DNA from: Prorocentrum cordatum
Taxonomy: Eukaryota > Sar > Dinophyceae > Prorocentrales > Prorocentraceae
Length of the DNA: 64,000 nt
NCBI GenBank assembly: GCA_963575745.1
Contig: CAUYUJ010018566.1
Span: forward strand, 129,357 to 193,356
Reading direction: 5' to 3'
Below the pieces are notes generated by a model. It ran no database searches. It was not told where the DNA came from and saw nothing but the letters and a program-made list of their open reading frames with translations. Each line of letters begins with the position of its first letter. The stretch's first letter is position 1. A program made the translations under genes and the position numbers. Shown here one piece after another: positions 1 through 10,936 of this stretch.

Positions 1-65
1 CTCCTCCTCCTCCTCCTCCTCCTCCTCCTCCTCCTCCTCCTCCTCCTCCTCCTCCTCCTCCTCCT
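1..65 (+). repeat. CCT microsatellite
   Basis: Perfect run of CCT/CTC triplets running off the left edge of the window, so its true length is unknown. Confidence 0.95.
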
Positions 66-269
66 GTCCCCCTCGCCGCGACCACGTGTGCGCGCCGCCG
101 AGGCGAGGAGGGACACGACGGCCTATCCCCTCCTCCGGGGGCGGCCTCGTGGAAGCCGCAATGCCCGGAAGCTGCCCGGCGGCAGGAGGCCGATGCTGCT
201 GCTGGCGCCTCGGCCCTGGAGGAGCGCGAGGAGAGCCGGCTGGTCGGAGGCCGTGAGGTTGGCACCAGC

Positions 270-1130
270 GCCAACGTTGGCAAAGGCCTCCGTCGAGGGG
301 TGGTGGCCCCAGCCCCGAACTCAGTGGCGGTGGTAACACTTCGTGAGTTTCGGGTGGCCTGGACTTTTCCGACAGCACCAAGATCGGCGAGAGCCTCCAT
401 CGAGGAGATTGGCTCCCGATCTCGGTGATGGCCGCAATCGTCGGGCATCTCAGGTGGCCTGGACGTTACCGCCAAAACCAAGATCGACAAGAACATCCAT
501 CGAGAGGTGGCCCCCGATCTCGGCGGTCGCGTTAATATTCGGTGCTTTCGGGGGGCCTAAATGTTACCGCCAACACCACGATCGGCGAAAGCATCCATCG
601 AATAAAGGTGGTCGCTGTAACATTAGGGCCTCTCGGGTGGCCTCGGCGTTACCGCTAACACCACGATCGGCAAAGGCCTCCATCGAGGGATGGTGGCCCC
701 CGATCTCGGTGGTCGCGGTAACATGCGAGCTTCTCGGGGAGGGGGGCGTTATTGCATCGCCAACACGATCGGCGAACGCCTCCACCGAGGGATGGTGGCC
801 CCCGATCTCGTCGCGGTAACATGCTGGCCTCTCGGGGGGGAGGCTGGGCGTTGTTATGCCGCCCACACCACGATCCGCGAATGCCTCCATCGAGGGATGC
901 TGGCCCCCGATCTCGGTGGTCGCGGAAGCATTCGGGCCTCTCTCGGGGGGCCTGGGCGCTAGTGCACCGCCAGCACAGCGATCGGCGAACGCCTCCATCG
1001 AGAGATGGCGGCCCCCGATCTCGGTGATGCTCGAGCCCCTCGCGGGGCCTGGGCGCCACTGCCCCGCCAGCACGACGATCAACGAACGCTTCCATCGGGG
1101 GCCGGTGGCCCCGAGCCCTTGGGGCGGGGC
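270..1130. repeat. ~100-bp tandem array, about 8 copies
   Basis: The phrase GATCGGCGAA followed by CCTCCATCGAGG recurs near 382, 482, 580, 665, 767, 872, 980 and 1077, giving units of about 85-108 bp. Each unit also carries CCCCGATCTCGG and GGTAACAT. The long minus-strand frames across this region only translate the repeat (SMEAFADR in every unit) and are not taken as genes. Confidence 0.9.
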
Positions 1131-1154
1131 GAGGAGCAGGGAGCTGCAACGGCC

Positions 1155-1216
1155 ACCTCCTCCTCCTCCTCCTCCTCCTCCTCCTCCTCCTCCTCCTCCT
1201 CCTCCTCCTCCTCCTC
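1155..1216 (+). repeat. CCT microsatellite
   Basis: About 62 bases of uninterrupted TCC triplets at the end of the ~100-bp array. Confidence 0.95.
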
Positions 1217-1683
1217 GGGGGCGGGGGAGCCGGCGCCGGCCGCCCTGGGGCTCCCAGGGGCTCAGGCGGTCTTGGGGACTGCACGGCGGGGCCGCTTGAA
1301 GAAGTGCGGGAGGGGGCGCCTGGAGGAACAGCGGGGCTGGAGGGCAAGGCAGAGGCCCCCCAGATGGGGTCGGAGAAGCGTGCCGCGCCGTCGATGCGTC
1401 GGCGACGTCGGCGAGGCGTCGACGACGCCGGCGTGGAGACAATGGGGCCCCTCATCGGGTCACATCGCCGATGCACTGGCGATGCGAAGCGAGCCTTCGA
1501 CCCTATCAACTCGGACCCCAGCTGGGCCGCCTGGAAACGGGGGCCGGGGGCAGATGGTCGGGAGCGGCCAAGAGGGGGGTGTCCAAGAGGGGGGGTGCAA
1601 ATCATGACCGGCGGCATGTGCGCGGCCCAGCGGGGGGGCCAGGGACGTATGAAACAAGAAGAGGCGCCATGAAATCTGGGGAA
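1217..1683. other. GC-rich region without a supported gene
   Basis: No repeat array and no recognisable protein on either strand. Open frames exist but overlap each other in several frames, as expected in GC-rich DNA. Confidence 0.5.
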
Positions 1684-1707
1684 ATATCATGGCCCACGCC
1701 ATGATAT
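1684..1707. other. Small inverted repeat
   Basis: ATATCATGG at 1684-1692 pairs with CCATGATAT at 1699-1707 around a 6-base loop. It stands out as AT-containing DNA in a GC-rich context. No function is visible. Confidence 0.6.
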
Positions 1708-1953
1708 CCACCCCCCCTAGTCATCACCCCCCTCTTTTCCGCCCCCGAAATGGCCACCACGGGCGGAGGCCGCTGCCCCGAGAGAGCGAGGAGCCACCGC
1801 CCTCCGGCGCCGCGGCTCTCGTGCGCGGCCGCGGGGCCCCCGCGCGGGCGCTCGGCACCGCGACCCTCTGTGGCCGGCGCTCGGCCGCGGGGGGGGTCCT
1901 GCTGGTGGCCCGGGGGCCGCCGGGCGCGGACCGAGTGCGGTTTCGGGACGCGG

Positions 1954-2096
1954 CACGACGCGGCACGACGCCGTCGTGCCGTGTCGTGAGTGGGGAGCCC
2001 CGTGCGGGGAGTCGGTCCGCAAAGGACGACGCAGCACGACGCCGTCGTGCCGCGTCGTGCTGCGGGGAGCGCCCCGTGCGGGGCGTCGGTCCGCCG
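1954..2096. repeat. Two tandem double-hairpin units
   Basis: Unit 1 has 16-base arms at 1954-1969 and 1973-1988 around the loop GCC, pairing at 16 of 16 positions. Unit 2 has arms at 2025-2040 and 2044-2059 with the same loop and 14 of 16 pairs. Each is followed by a short palindrome (CCCCGTGCGGGG) and GTCGGTCCG. The whole hairpin plus palindrome plus tail is therefore present twice in tandem. Confidence 0.8.
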
Positions 2097-2520
2097 TGCA
2101 GGCCCGCCCTGGCAGGCCTGCCGTCGCGACGACGACGTGCCCGGCGACGACCTCTCGCGGGCGCGGGCCGACCTCGCGGGTCGGCGGCCGCGGGCGCGGC
2201 CCGCGGCGGAGGCGCCGGCGGGGGGGATGCACGCTGGCGAGTGGGGGGGCCGGACGCGGGGGGGGGGATGGAGGGGGGGCGGCCGCCGGGCGGACACAGG
2301 CAGGGGGGGGGAGGAGGGCGCGGCGCGCGCAGCACGAGACCCCAGCCGCGGAAGGCGAGAGGAGGGGCGAGGGGGTCTGCGAGGAGGCCGTCGGCCGTGG
2401 GCGGGTTTTGGGAAGGCCAAGCGGGGAGGGCCTATCTGACTGTCCCCCGACGCCGTCGCCGTCTCTCGTCGGCCGAGTCGCGCAGGGATTGCCCAACTCC
2501 CTCCGCGGTTGCACAGGTGA
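2097..2520. other. G-rich region without a supported gene
   Basis: Contains many runs of 5-9 G on the plus strand. Overlapping open frames on both strands are Arg/Gly/Pro rich and match no family I know. Confidence 0.5.
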
Positions 2521-3671
2521 TGGAAGATTGCATTCGATTTGCTTGGCGTGCCTGGAGAAGAGTACTGGGGCACTTGTTGAACCAACGGAAGCCTTTTCCC
2601 TCAGCCCCATGATCCTCTGCTGCAGCACCTGGGCTATCGGACGGTTGCTCCCCGACCGCCGAGAGCTACTACGAGGATCAAATATGATGAGCCTGTGGCG
2701 GAAGGCCTGCGTGATGAATTACTGCCAGGCTTAGCTGGGGGTGCCAACGAACCTGCCAAACTTCCCAGCCACGCCAAAGCCAGCCAGGAAGACGCGCAAA
2801 ACTTGTACACCAGCGCGGTGGGACTGATATTAGACCAACGCGCCAGCACCAAAATTACACTAGCACGCCAGGGAAGTTAAAACACCAGGACAGGTAATCA
2901 ATTAAGTCTCACGATAAGGAGCTACGGACGTCGCGGCGATCAGATGAAAGCTGTCCTCAAAAGCAGTGGCAGAAATCATGATCGATCCTGCGTCACAATC
3001 GTGATGCGATCGACGGTGTTTCACAGACTTCCTCCCAGAGCGATGAATGGTACATCCCTGATGGAGGTAAACGTCCCGCCCAATCCTCACTGATTGGCTG
3101 TTCAAACTGCGCACGCCAAAGTCAGCACATGGCCCTTTCAAGAGCCATCCATCTCCGCTCGGAAGCTCCTGGTGGGGTCCGCGCTGCTCCTCGGCGGCGC
3201 TCCTTTTCAGGACGAGGTCGTTCTCCAAAACACGTTACAGGATGCTCGCTCCCGCAATATGCTCCTACGCGCCTAGATGCACCGGAAGAGAACGAAGATG
3301 TCCAACGGCAAAGCCTGCTCAGCTGAAGCCGGCTGTCGATCACTACCCGTGCCTTCGCGTTGGCGATGCCGTGGCTCCAGAGCAGCAGAGCTCACATGTC
3401 GTCCGCGCAGTAGAGCTCACTTGCGGCAGCACAGAAAGATCAGAGTATGGGGTCCGCTTCCTGTACATGATCTCCAAGAGCTCCCCCCACACACCGGGTG
3501 GTTCCTGCGGGACGGTCAGGTGGACGGTCAGGTGGACAATGAAACAGGCCAACACTGCATGCTATCCTGCTCCGTCTCCTGCTGCTGCAGCACGAGGTCC
3601 TGGAGAAAACGCGACATGGAGTCTGGGGGGTCCGTCGCCTGAGATGTCGCTCCAGTTAGTTCGTTTTGGTA
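2521..3671. other. Mostly unique sequence; one possible exon
   Basis: GC content falls and repeats disappear. A plus-strand frame ending at the TAA at 2878-2880 has a balanced composition (DEPVAEGLRDELLPGLAGG, then YTSAVGLILDQRAS) and could be a terminal exon, but it matches no family and has no convincing start. The remainder to 3671 lies downstream of the copia fragment and shows no long terminal repeat that I can pair. Confidence 0.25.
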
Positions 3672-4218
3672 TCACGGAGGACGCATGCACAGCCAACGTG
3701 CTAGAGAGTTGCCCTCCATAGCATCGATGAGGACCTTGACCAGTTCGGGAGTGGCCAGCTTGGTCAACGCGTCGGCGACAATTTCCTTCGTGGGGCAGTG
3801 GTTAAGCTTGACCTGGCCCTGCTTCATCTCCTCCAACAGACGCTGGGCCCGCACGGCATTGCAGCGAGCGCACCAAGTGGCACCCAAGCTCGCGGCAGTG
3901 AGAGCAGCCTGATTATCAATCATGATCTCAAGGCAGTTGGAATGGAGGACAAAGTTAGAAAGAGCAGCGAGTCCCCTCGGTAACCTGCCAGCCTAGAGCG
4001 GCGGCACAGAGCTCGGCCTCGGGCGTGGACAACGCCGACAAGGCCGCCCAGCTCGAACGCCACGTGATCACTGAGCCGCCCCAGCAGATGGTCAGACCAT
4101 TCTGCGAATGTGTGGCTCTCCCCTGGCGAAGCCCGGAATAGACGCGGGTGTCGTTCTCGTCGCCCTGGGCCGGAAAAAGAAAAGCCGGGTCAGCTCTCCT
4201 GGCCGATTTACTGAGCAC
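3672..4218 (-). pseudogene. Ty1/copia RNase H fragment, frameshifted
   Basis: This is the C-terminal RNase H end of a Ty1/copia polyprotein, which in live elements degrades the RNA strand during reverse transcription. Seen: a first frame (4218-3955) with ITWRSS, then LSTPEAELCAAA, matching the copia 'S-T-E-A-E' signature, and a second frame (3923-3672) with MIDNQAALTAA, matching the 'DN-A' signature, then NHCPTKEIVADALTK, matching the family end (I-ADxLTK). The two join through a one-base shift at a run of four C (3973-3976, plus strand). Integrase and reverse transcriptase are absent upstream, where the sequence becomes a pyrimidine tract, so this is a truncated, dead copy. Family call is firm; element limits are not. 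Confidence 0.8.
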
Positions 4219-4390
4219 CGTGCGACTGACGAGGCCTGCTCAACTTTCCCCAGACACTTGGCGTCTGGAAGAAGATGCCAGCGTTTCAATGTTTGGGACC
4301 CCCGGGGGCCCGATTCGAGTCCTGGGGCCCGCCAGGAACAACCTGCAGCGAGAAAAAACATCATGCTCAGAGCTCCTGTATATCGGAACA
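4219..4390. other. Possible decayed continuation of the copia fragment
   Basis: Minus-strand frames just upstream of the RNase H relic stay open in pieces, but no copia motif can be named. A tRNA-like TTCGAGTCC near 4314 was checked and rejected. Confidence 0.2.
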
Positions 4391-4608
4391 GTCAGGTCGT
4401 CGGGAGTGTGGGACCTCCCTTTTCCCTTCTCTCACCTTCCGTCCCTTCCCCCATCACCTGCCCTTCCTCGCCTCCACCCTCCCCTCGCCTCCCATCCCCC
4501 TCCCCTCCCCTCCCCTCCCCTGCCCTCCTCCCCATACCCTCCCCCCTCCCACTCTCCCGACAACTCCCCACACCACCCATCCCCCCACCTCCCCCCATAC
4601 ATTACCTG
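4391..4608 (+). repeat. Pyrimidine tract (TCCCC-rich)
   Basis: About 200 bases almost free of purines on the plus strand, with repeated CCCTCCCCT-type words. It is a potential triplex or non-B DNA tract. Confidence 0.8.
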
Positions 4609-5026
4609 AAAGGCCCGCTCTCTCCCTCCAGTCCTTGGCCCTCCTCTCTTCTTTCTTCTGCTTGATCGCGTTCCACTCGGCCATACGTTCCTGGATGGCT
4701 TGATCCTCCTCCATGACCTGGCGGGGAAAAAGGACACCGAGATCCAGCGTCGTGGGAAGATCGCAAACGCAGCATAACTCTCACGACAAGAGCTCCAGGC
4801 CCGATATTGTATTTCGATTGCTCGTCTGTCTGCGCGTTCTTGCTTGTCATGGCGGATCGATCGGCATGGGTGCCAGGCCCCGAAACGTGGCAGAAACGCA
4901 CGGCACACGTTGTTGTCCCACGACGCCCCCACGCCGGGTGTGGAGAGGAGGACGAGGACGAGGCGAAAACGAGGAAAAGCGGAGCGGAGCGAAAATACTG
5001 CCGAAGCGATGATTCAGGAAAGGCTA
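4609..5026. other. Unique sequence, no gene recognised
   Basis: Open frames overlap on both strands without a family motif. I see no repeat array here. Confidence 0.4.
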
Positions 5027-5112
5027 CGGTCAGGGACTTTGCATAGCGTGTCGCGGCGGAGGGCCCAGCGACACGCTACGCCTTGCGAACGGTAAGCCAA
5101 AGTCCCCGACCG
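5027..5112. other. Nested hairpin, ~86 bp
   Basis: An outer stem pairs 5027-5041 with 5098-5112 (15 bases, one mismatch). An inner stem pairs TAGCGTGTCGC (5044-5054) with its exact complement at 5068-5078. The size and double stem would suit a small foldback element or a structured RNA. No flanking duplication could be assigned. Confidence 0.7.
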
Positions 5113-5905
5113 CAACAAAACAAAATTGGGCCAGCATTCCAGCCAAATCTTGCGCCTGCGCTGGGCCAGCTTCGCGCGCACAGCCCCGAGCAGACGAATA
5201 AACTGGGCCAGCTTACTGGAAGCTGCCAAAGAAACGCTAGACCAAGTCGAAGAGGGAGGTCTCTTAATGATCGGCGTGAGTGTACTGCGACCCATGTCAG
5301 CGAGCTCTCACGAAAGAAGCATAAAATGACCACTTCGCGATACATGAAACTGGATCTTCCATGCACCGAAGCTAAATTCTCGTTAACGACCCACTTGGGG
5401 GAGTCCTCCAGCTCTCGGATGGACGGCCTCGTAGAGAACGCCCGCGGTGGCCGGCCCCAGGTCACATCACCGACCACCGCCGCAGACGCACTCGGGAGAG
5501 GAGTCGAAAGCTCCACCACGGATCAATCCTACAACGAGCTGCAATGGTAATGTAAGCTTCGTAACTGTCGTCGGCGGCTTTCGAGGACCGAGGATCGAGA
5601 TTCTCAGGCGGCTTGGAATTGTTCGGGGATTTGACTAGCATTCCTGTGGGTTCTGGTTCTCCTGGGGGGGCAGGAGGAGTTGCATTACATTTGCAGGGGG
5701 GCAAAAACAATGAGAAACGACTCTGGGTTCCCTGCAGGGCTCTCGACGACGCGCGGCGGATGGAAGACACCCCCGAGGCCCGAAAACCTATGGGCATCCC
5801 CAGGGAACGACAACGGCGCGCACCTGCAGGGCACCCGAGCCGAGGCCACCAAGGGAGCGTGCCCTCCCGCCTCCGCCAGCAAGTGTTATGAGCGGGCATG
5901 AACTA
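5113..5905. other. Unique sequence with weak coding-like stretches
   Basis: A minus-strand frame around 5330-5500 reads like protein (RELEDSPKWVVNENLASVHG) and ends in microsatellite-free DNA, but no family is recognised. Plus-strand frames overlap it, so coding sense is undecided. Confidence 0.25.
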
Positions 5906-6158
5906 TCCTCCTCCTCCTGCTCCTCCTCGCCCTCCTGCTCCTCCTCCTCCTCCTCCTCCTCCTCCTCCTCCTCCTCCTCCTCCTCCTCCTCCTCATCCTC
6001 CTGCTCCTCCTCCTCCTCCCCCTTCTCCTCCTCCTCCTCATCCTCCTCACCCTCCTCATCCTCCTCCTCCTCCTCCTCCTCTCCTCTCCTCCTCCTCCTC
6101 CTCCTCCTCCTCCTCCTCGTCCTCCTCCTCCTCCTCCTCCTCCTCCTCCTCCTCCTCC
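5906..6158 (+). repeat. CCT microsatellite, left edge of composite copy 1
   Basis: About 250 bases of CCT with scattered single-base changes (CAT, CTG, TCT). It abuts the ~105-bp block directly. Confidence 0.95.
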
Positions 6159-7012
6159 ATTACATTTCCTTACAAACAACTTCTCCCTGTCGCACCCCGA
6201 GGCCAGTTTTTAGGGCGGACCAGGCGTTTCGCCAGAGACTTCCTCACCACTTATGACTCTGAAGCTTAAAACTTGGCAACGGTTTCACGAATGGAGGGCG
6301 GGTCATTTTCAACATGTGGCTCTCGCCTTAGCGCGGCGCACATTCGTTTTCAAATATCGCAAGTTTCACGGATTGAGGGCGGGTCGATTTAAAAATGTGG
6401 CTCTCGCCTTAGAGCGGCGCACATTCGTCCTGAAAAAATGCCAGCGTTTCACGGATTGAGGGAGGGTCGTTTTCAAAAAAAATGCTCTCGCCGTGGCACG
6501 GCGCACATTCGTTGCACAAGTTCCACGGATTGAAGGCGGGTGGTTTTCAAAATGCGGCTCTCGCCTGCGCGGCGCACATTCGTTTAAAAAAATGCAAGAG
6601 TTTAGCGGGTTGAGGCGGTTCCTTTTCAACATGTGGCTCTCGCCTTGGCGCGGCGCACATTCGGTTTAAAAATGTGCAAGGGCTTCACGGATTTCCATCA
6701 TCAACGTGTCAGAAGTGGTGTTCTGAAAGGATCTAGGATTACGCGGGCGCAACAGGTATGTTCATTGGCTGTGTTGACATCCCAGAAACGGTGTTCTGAC
6801 ACGTTTCAGGATTGCCAAGATGCAACAGTCAGGTTGATCCGTGGCGGTGGACTCCCGAGAACGATGTTTTGGCATGCATCGAGGTCTTCAAACGGTTGTC
6901 TTCCAATGAGGCAGTTCCCTCAGTGGGAATGAACCTTTGTAGAGGCCTATGAAGAGGGAGTTTGGAGGGAGGGTGTATTCCAACATCGTTGATGATTATT
7001 GGGTTTACACTG
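6159..7012 (+). repeat. Composite repeat, copy 1 (blocks A-B-C)
   Basis: Block A (6159-6265) carries CTGTCGCACCCCGAGGCC, then GGCGTTTCGCC, then GACTCTGAAGCTT. Block B (~6270-6690) is about five 81-bp units, each with TTTCACGGATTGAGG and CTCTCGCCTTAG. Block C (~6685-7012) is single-copy inside the element and ends CTTACACTGGT-like just before the next CCT run. The same order occurs at 48750-49785, about 42.6 kb away, in the same orientation. The 81-bp period equals 27 codons, so long frames cross it on both strands; they are not considered genes. Confidence 0.85.
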
Positions 7013-7085
7013 GTCCTCCTCCTCCTCCTCCTCCTCCTCCTCCTCCGGTTCCTCCTCCTCCTCCTCCTCCTCCTCCTCCACTCCT
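7013..7085 (+). repeat. CCT microsatellite between two element blocks
   Basis: CCT run closing composite copy 1 and opening a further copy of block A. Confidence 0.95.
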
Positions 7086-7205
7086 TCTCCTTATGACTAA
7101 CTTCTCCCTGTCGCACCCCGAGGCCAATTTTTAGGGCGGGCCGGGTGTTTCGCCTGAGACTTCCTCACCATGTATAACTCTGAAGCTTCAAACTTGGCGA
7201 CGGTT
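7086..7205 (+). repeat. Block A, second copy
   Basis: Carries CTTCTCCCTGTCGCACCCCG, AGGGCGGGCCGGGTGTTTCG and AACTCTGAAGCTTC, matching block A at 6159. As there, it follows a CCT run immediately. After it come GCGACGGTTTCA-type words like the start of block B, but the array does not continue. Confidence 0.85.
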
Positions 7206-7439
7206 TCAATAACATGTTTCCTCTTCGTCGTCGTCCCTTAAAACGGGTACCTGCCCATCCCGCAACCTGCCGGCGCAATCCATGGGCCTGCCTCTCAAGT
7301 CGAAGCAGCGAGGGCTGGGACAACAGGGAGAAGATGGTACGTGCGCCGCTCAGCCGCATCGCGAGAGCAGTTGCGAAAGATTGGGAATCCAAGACGGGTT
7401 GACGGCAAGTCGAGTGCGATACGTCCAGTCCGACATTGT

Positions 7440-7543
7440 CAGAGAGAGAGAGAGAGAGCGAGAGAGAGCGGAAGACACCGAGAGAGAAAGAGAAGAAGAA
7501 AGAAGAAAGGGCTGACTGACTGACTGACTGACGAAGAGAGCGG

Positions 7544-7574
<31 letters not shown>

Positions 7575-7575
7575 C
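7440..7575 (+). repeat. GA microsatellite with a short ACTG run
   Basis: GAGA dinucleotide tracts at 7440-7512 and 7546-7570, separated by four to five ACTG/TGAC tetramers at 7512-7533. Confidence 0.9.
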
Positions 7576-8260
7576 CAAGAAGTTGCGCGCTGCCCACACC
7601 TCAACCGCACCCCGCCACCACCACCTGCCCCTCCTGCGCCCGACAAGGATCCCCCTCCTCGCCTCGACTCCCCGCGCGGCCCCCGCCATGAGAGGGAGAG
7701 TGGCACGCGTCGTATCGGTGGCGGCTTCGCTCCGCGGCGGAAGTTCTGCGGCTGCCGCGAAGCCCCGCTGCGCGACTGGGCTCGCAGCGCGCGCGGGGGC
7801 GCGGGGGCCTCGCTCCGCGACTCCGCTGCTGGGGGGGGGGGGGCCTCCCTCTGCGACGGGGGCGACGCCTGGCGGCACGACTGGACTCCTGCACGAATCG
7901 CATCGTCGGGGGCCCCGCTCCGCGACTCCTGGGGGGGGGGAGGGGGCCTCCCTCCGCGACTGGGGGGTGGCGCCTCCGTGCGCGGCCTGGGCACACGCCC
8001 GCGCGCGCGGGGGTCTCGCGCGGCCGGGGGGGCGCCGCAGGTGCGCCGCCTCGGCCCCGGGACAGCGCTTCGCGGCCGGGACGGCGCCTCGCCCCGCGAG
8101 GGGGGCACTGCCCGCGCGGGGCAGGGCAGCGGAGGAGGCTCACCCGTGATGCCCTCCTGCGCGGCCTCAAGGGTGGCCCACAGAAGCCCAGTGGGACAGA
8201 AGGTTCCCCCCTGCGAACTCTTGCCTCCCAGGCGCCTCGAGCTCACCTGCACCGCGGCTT
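7576..8260. repeat. GC-rich region with imperfect CTCCGCGACT repeats
   Basis: The word GCCTCCCTCCGCGACT and variants recur near 7725, 7810, 7848, 7915 and 7945 with runs of up to 12 G between them. Long frames on both strands reflect this composition. No gene is supported. Confidence 0.5.
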
Positions 8261-8400
8261 GCGCCAAGAGGGCCCTGAAACAGCCCAAGACCGCTCCAAG
8301 CCAGCCCGAGGTGTGTTCAGAACGGTTTCCGCAACCTTCAAAACGCCCCAAGTGGGCCCTGAAAGGACCCCCAAGAGGCCCCAAGAGGCGAAACTCACTG
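8261..8400. repeat. CCAAGAGG-type repeat tract
   Basis: Diverged repeats of GCCCAAGA/GGCCCCAAGAGG. The same family recurs at 9700-12250, 39180-39680, 44870-45010 and 52700-52960, and reversed at 14165-14475. Confidence 0.7.
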
Positions 8401-8442
8401 ATTCTCACTGGGCCTTTCTGTGTTGCTCGCGGCCTCGACTTC

Positions 8443-8600
<158 letters not shown>

Positions 8601-9208
8601 GTCGCGGCACCAGCCGTAAGACCTTCGCAATGTTGTTTCTAGAGGTGTAGCTTGTGTCCCATTTAGGTCTCCCGCCAGGCACGTCCCGAAACAGATTCCC
8701 TCGAAGCCCAGTGTGGGCTTGCAGCTTGTGGCGCCCCCTGCCTGCAGGGGGGCCCACAACGGGGCAGGCCCCAGGGGGGGCAGGCTCCGCAGGCTGGCGG
8801 CGTCCAGGGCGTTCAAGCATGGACTTTCAACTTGGGATCCTGCAAGGCACGCCCCCCACATGTTGATTCTGAGCTTGTGGCGACCTTCTGCGAATCAATC
8901 CCTTGCTTTTGGGGGGGCAACATTCATTTAAATATTTAGGGCTTTTCCCAGAAGCAGGTTCCAGAGGCCACAAATTTGGATTCTGAGCGAATGGGCGTCC
9001 CTGCTCCAGGGCGCCAAAACATTGACTCTAAGCTTGCGGCATCCTCAAGACCCTCTCCGTGGTCCGTTCAGAGAGCGAAGATGAAAGACCATTACGGGGG
9101 GAAGGTGTGGCTCGCCTCGTGGCTCTCCGCTGAACGCTCTGGCCAGCAGTCGCTCGCATCGCAGCCTGACTGTAGTCGATAGCCGCGCAACATGTGGATA
9201 TATTATGT
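8601..9208. other. Unique sequence, no gene recognised
   Basis: GCTTGTGGCG-type words recur loosely (near 8642, 8727, 8872), spaced about 85-145 bp with 'TTGATTCT(G/A)AGCTTG' between. This is a weak, decayed tandem array. Confidence 0.4.
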
Positions 9209-9210
<2 letters not shown>

Positions 9211-9243
<33 letters not shown>

Positions 9244-9270
9244 GGCAGACAGACAGACAGACCGACAGGC

Positions 9271-9311
<41 letters not shown>

Positions 9312-9320
9312 GGTAGGCAT
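9211..9320 (+). repeat. CAGA microsatellite
   Basis: About 27 tetramers of ACAG with a few GCAG and CCGA changes. Confidence 0.95.
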
Positions 9321-9490
9321 ACAGACAGACATATAGGCGCATACGCACAAGTATAGAATGCTTGCATGCACACAAACCTACACCTATATACACATATGTA
9401 TATATGCATATATCTAATATATGACTAAGCATATACAAAATGTGTGTATGTGTATCTGCGATGTATATGTATGCATGCATGTGTATATCT
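9321..9490. repeat. ATAC/GTAT-rich microsatellite
   Basis: Mixed ATAC, GCAT and TATG words. It borders the first 1.4-kb duplicated unit. Confidence 0.8.
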
Positions 9491-10936
9491 GCTGTTGGTT
9501 GGCAAGGGTTGCGATACGCGTCTCGAATCAGGCTATGTTCGACGTGACGCTCAACCACCCTCGCGGCAGAGCTCCCTACAGGCAGTCGTCCTCAGGCCTG
9601 CGCGATTTGGTTCTAACCGGCCTTGACCCCAAATGTACACAAAATCTGGAGTTTTCAGCGTGTTCCCGCGCGTTCCCGAGTCAGTTTTCGGAGCCAAGAA
9701 AACCCCAAAATGGATCACTAAGGCCCCAACGCGGCCGAAGGGGGCCCAGAGTCGCCGAAAGATCGCTCCAAGACGCCTCAGATGGCCTCCCGACGCCCAA
9801 GAAGCCCCCAAGACGCCCCACGAGGGCTCCAGGTTCCCAAAGAGGGCCCCAGGAGGCCAAAATCATTAATTGTGTGGCGTCCTCGCTATTTCGGACTGCC
9901 AACGCTCTAAAAAAAACCCAAGAGGCCCCCAAAATCACCAGAAGACGGCCCAAGAAGCTCCCAAGAGGGCTCCGGCTCAACAGGGCCCAAAGACTGCGCA
10001 AGACGGCCCAAGAGGCCGCCAAGGCGACCCAGGGGTCCCAGAGAGGAACCCGAACAGACACGTCGAGCCCTCCGCCCCAAGACGGCCCCAAGAGCTTCCC
10101 AGAGACCCCTGGGGCGCCCCCAAAAGGCCCCCAAAAGGCCCCCAAGAAGCCCAAAACAGGCCCCAAGAGGCCCCGAAGAGGCTCTCACACTGCCTCCAGG
10201 AGACTCCCGGGAGGCAACGCCTGGACCCAAAATTCCCGGATCTGCTGGGGCGTGCCGCGTGCTCTTTTTGGGAGCGACGAGGGCCCGAGGCGCCTCCGAC
10301 ACGGTCCAAGAAGGCCCAGAATCGGCCCAAGAGCGCAGGAGTCGGCCCAAGCTCCGAGATGCCCACGATGGTTCAAAACGGCCCAGGAAGCCCCCAAGAC
10401 GCCCCACGAGGGCTCCAAGACGCCAAAATCATTGATTTCGCGTGGATTTGGGAAAGAGTCTGGCGTTCTCGCCCTTTCGGGCTGCTGGCGCTCCAAGACA
10501 GCCCAAGAGGCCCCAAAGATGGCCGGAAGACGGCCAAAGGAGCTCCCAGGAGGGCTCCAAGAAAACGGCCCAAGAAGGGCCCAAGACTGCGCAAGAAGGA
10601 ACCCTCAAGATGGCCCCAAAACGAGCCCCAAAGAGGAACTGGAACGCACATGTCGAAGCTTCCGTCCCAGGACGGCCCCGGGAGCTCCCCAGAGACCCCC
10701 GAGGCGCCCCCAAGAGGCCACCAAGAGGCCGCACGAAACAAGCCCCAAGAGGCCCCGAAGAGGCTCCTACACTGCCTCCTGGAGACTCCTGGGAGGCAAG
10801 AGACCCCCAGAGGTATCCAAGAGGCCTCAGACCCACAACCCAGGCACGGCGGCGGAATAAGCCAAAGGCCACTAAGAATACGCGTCTGTAACCTTCCCAT
10901 GCAGATACGTCAATTAGATATACATGTATGATTGTT
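9491..10936 (+). repeat. 1.4-kb tandem duplication, copy 1
   Basis: Starts with TTGGCAAGGGTTGCG followed by GACGCTCAACCACCCTCG, runs through hundreds of bases of CCCAAGAGG and CCAAGACGGC words, and ends with ACAACCCAGGCACGG near 10855. Internal anchors such as CCCGGATCTGCTGGGGCGTG (10231) and CCAAAATCATTGATTTCG (10425) reappear in copy 2. The 479- and 353-codon frames across it are translations of the 9-12 bp repeat (Pro/Lys/Arg/Gly) and are not taken as genes. Confidence 0.85.

Noticed and set aside
2136-2336. Bacterial-type operon or GC-rich actinobacterial gene
   Set aside because: No ribosome-binding site, no conserved protein and runs of G that break all frames; the context is eukaryotic repeats.
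4300-4335. tRNA-like T arm (GATTCGAGTCC)
   Set aside because: The flanking bases do not pair into a T stem and no anticodon or acceptor stem fits upstream.
5886-6269. Poly-Ser, poly-Pro and poly-Arg frames
   Set aside because: Direct translation of the CCT microsatellite in three frames.
9421-10931. Long Pro/Lys/Arg-rich frames
   Set aside because: They follow the 9-12-base CCAAGAGG repeat; several frames are open at once and the anchors of the duplication are not codon-aligned.
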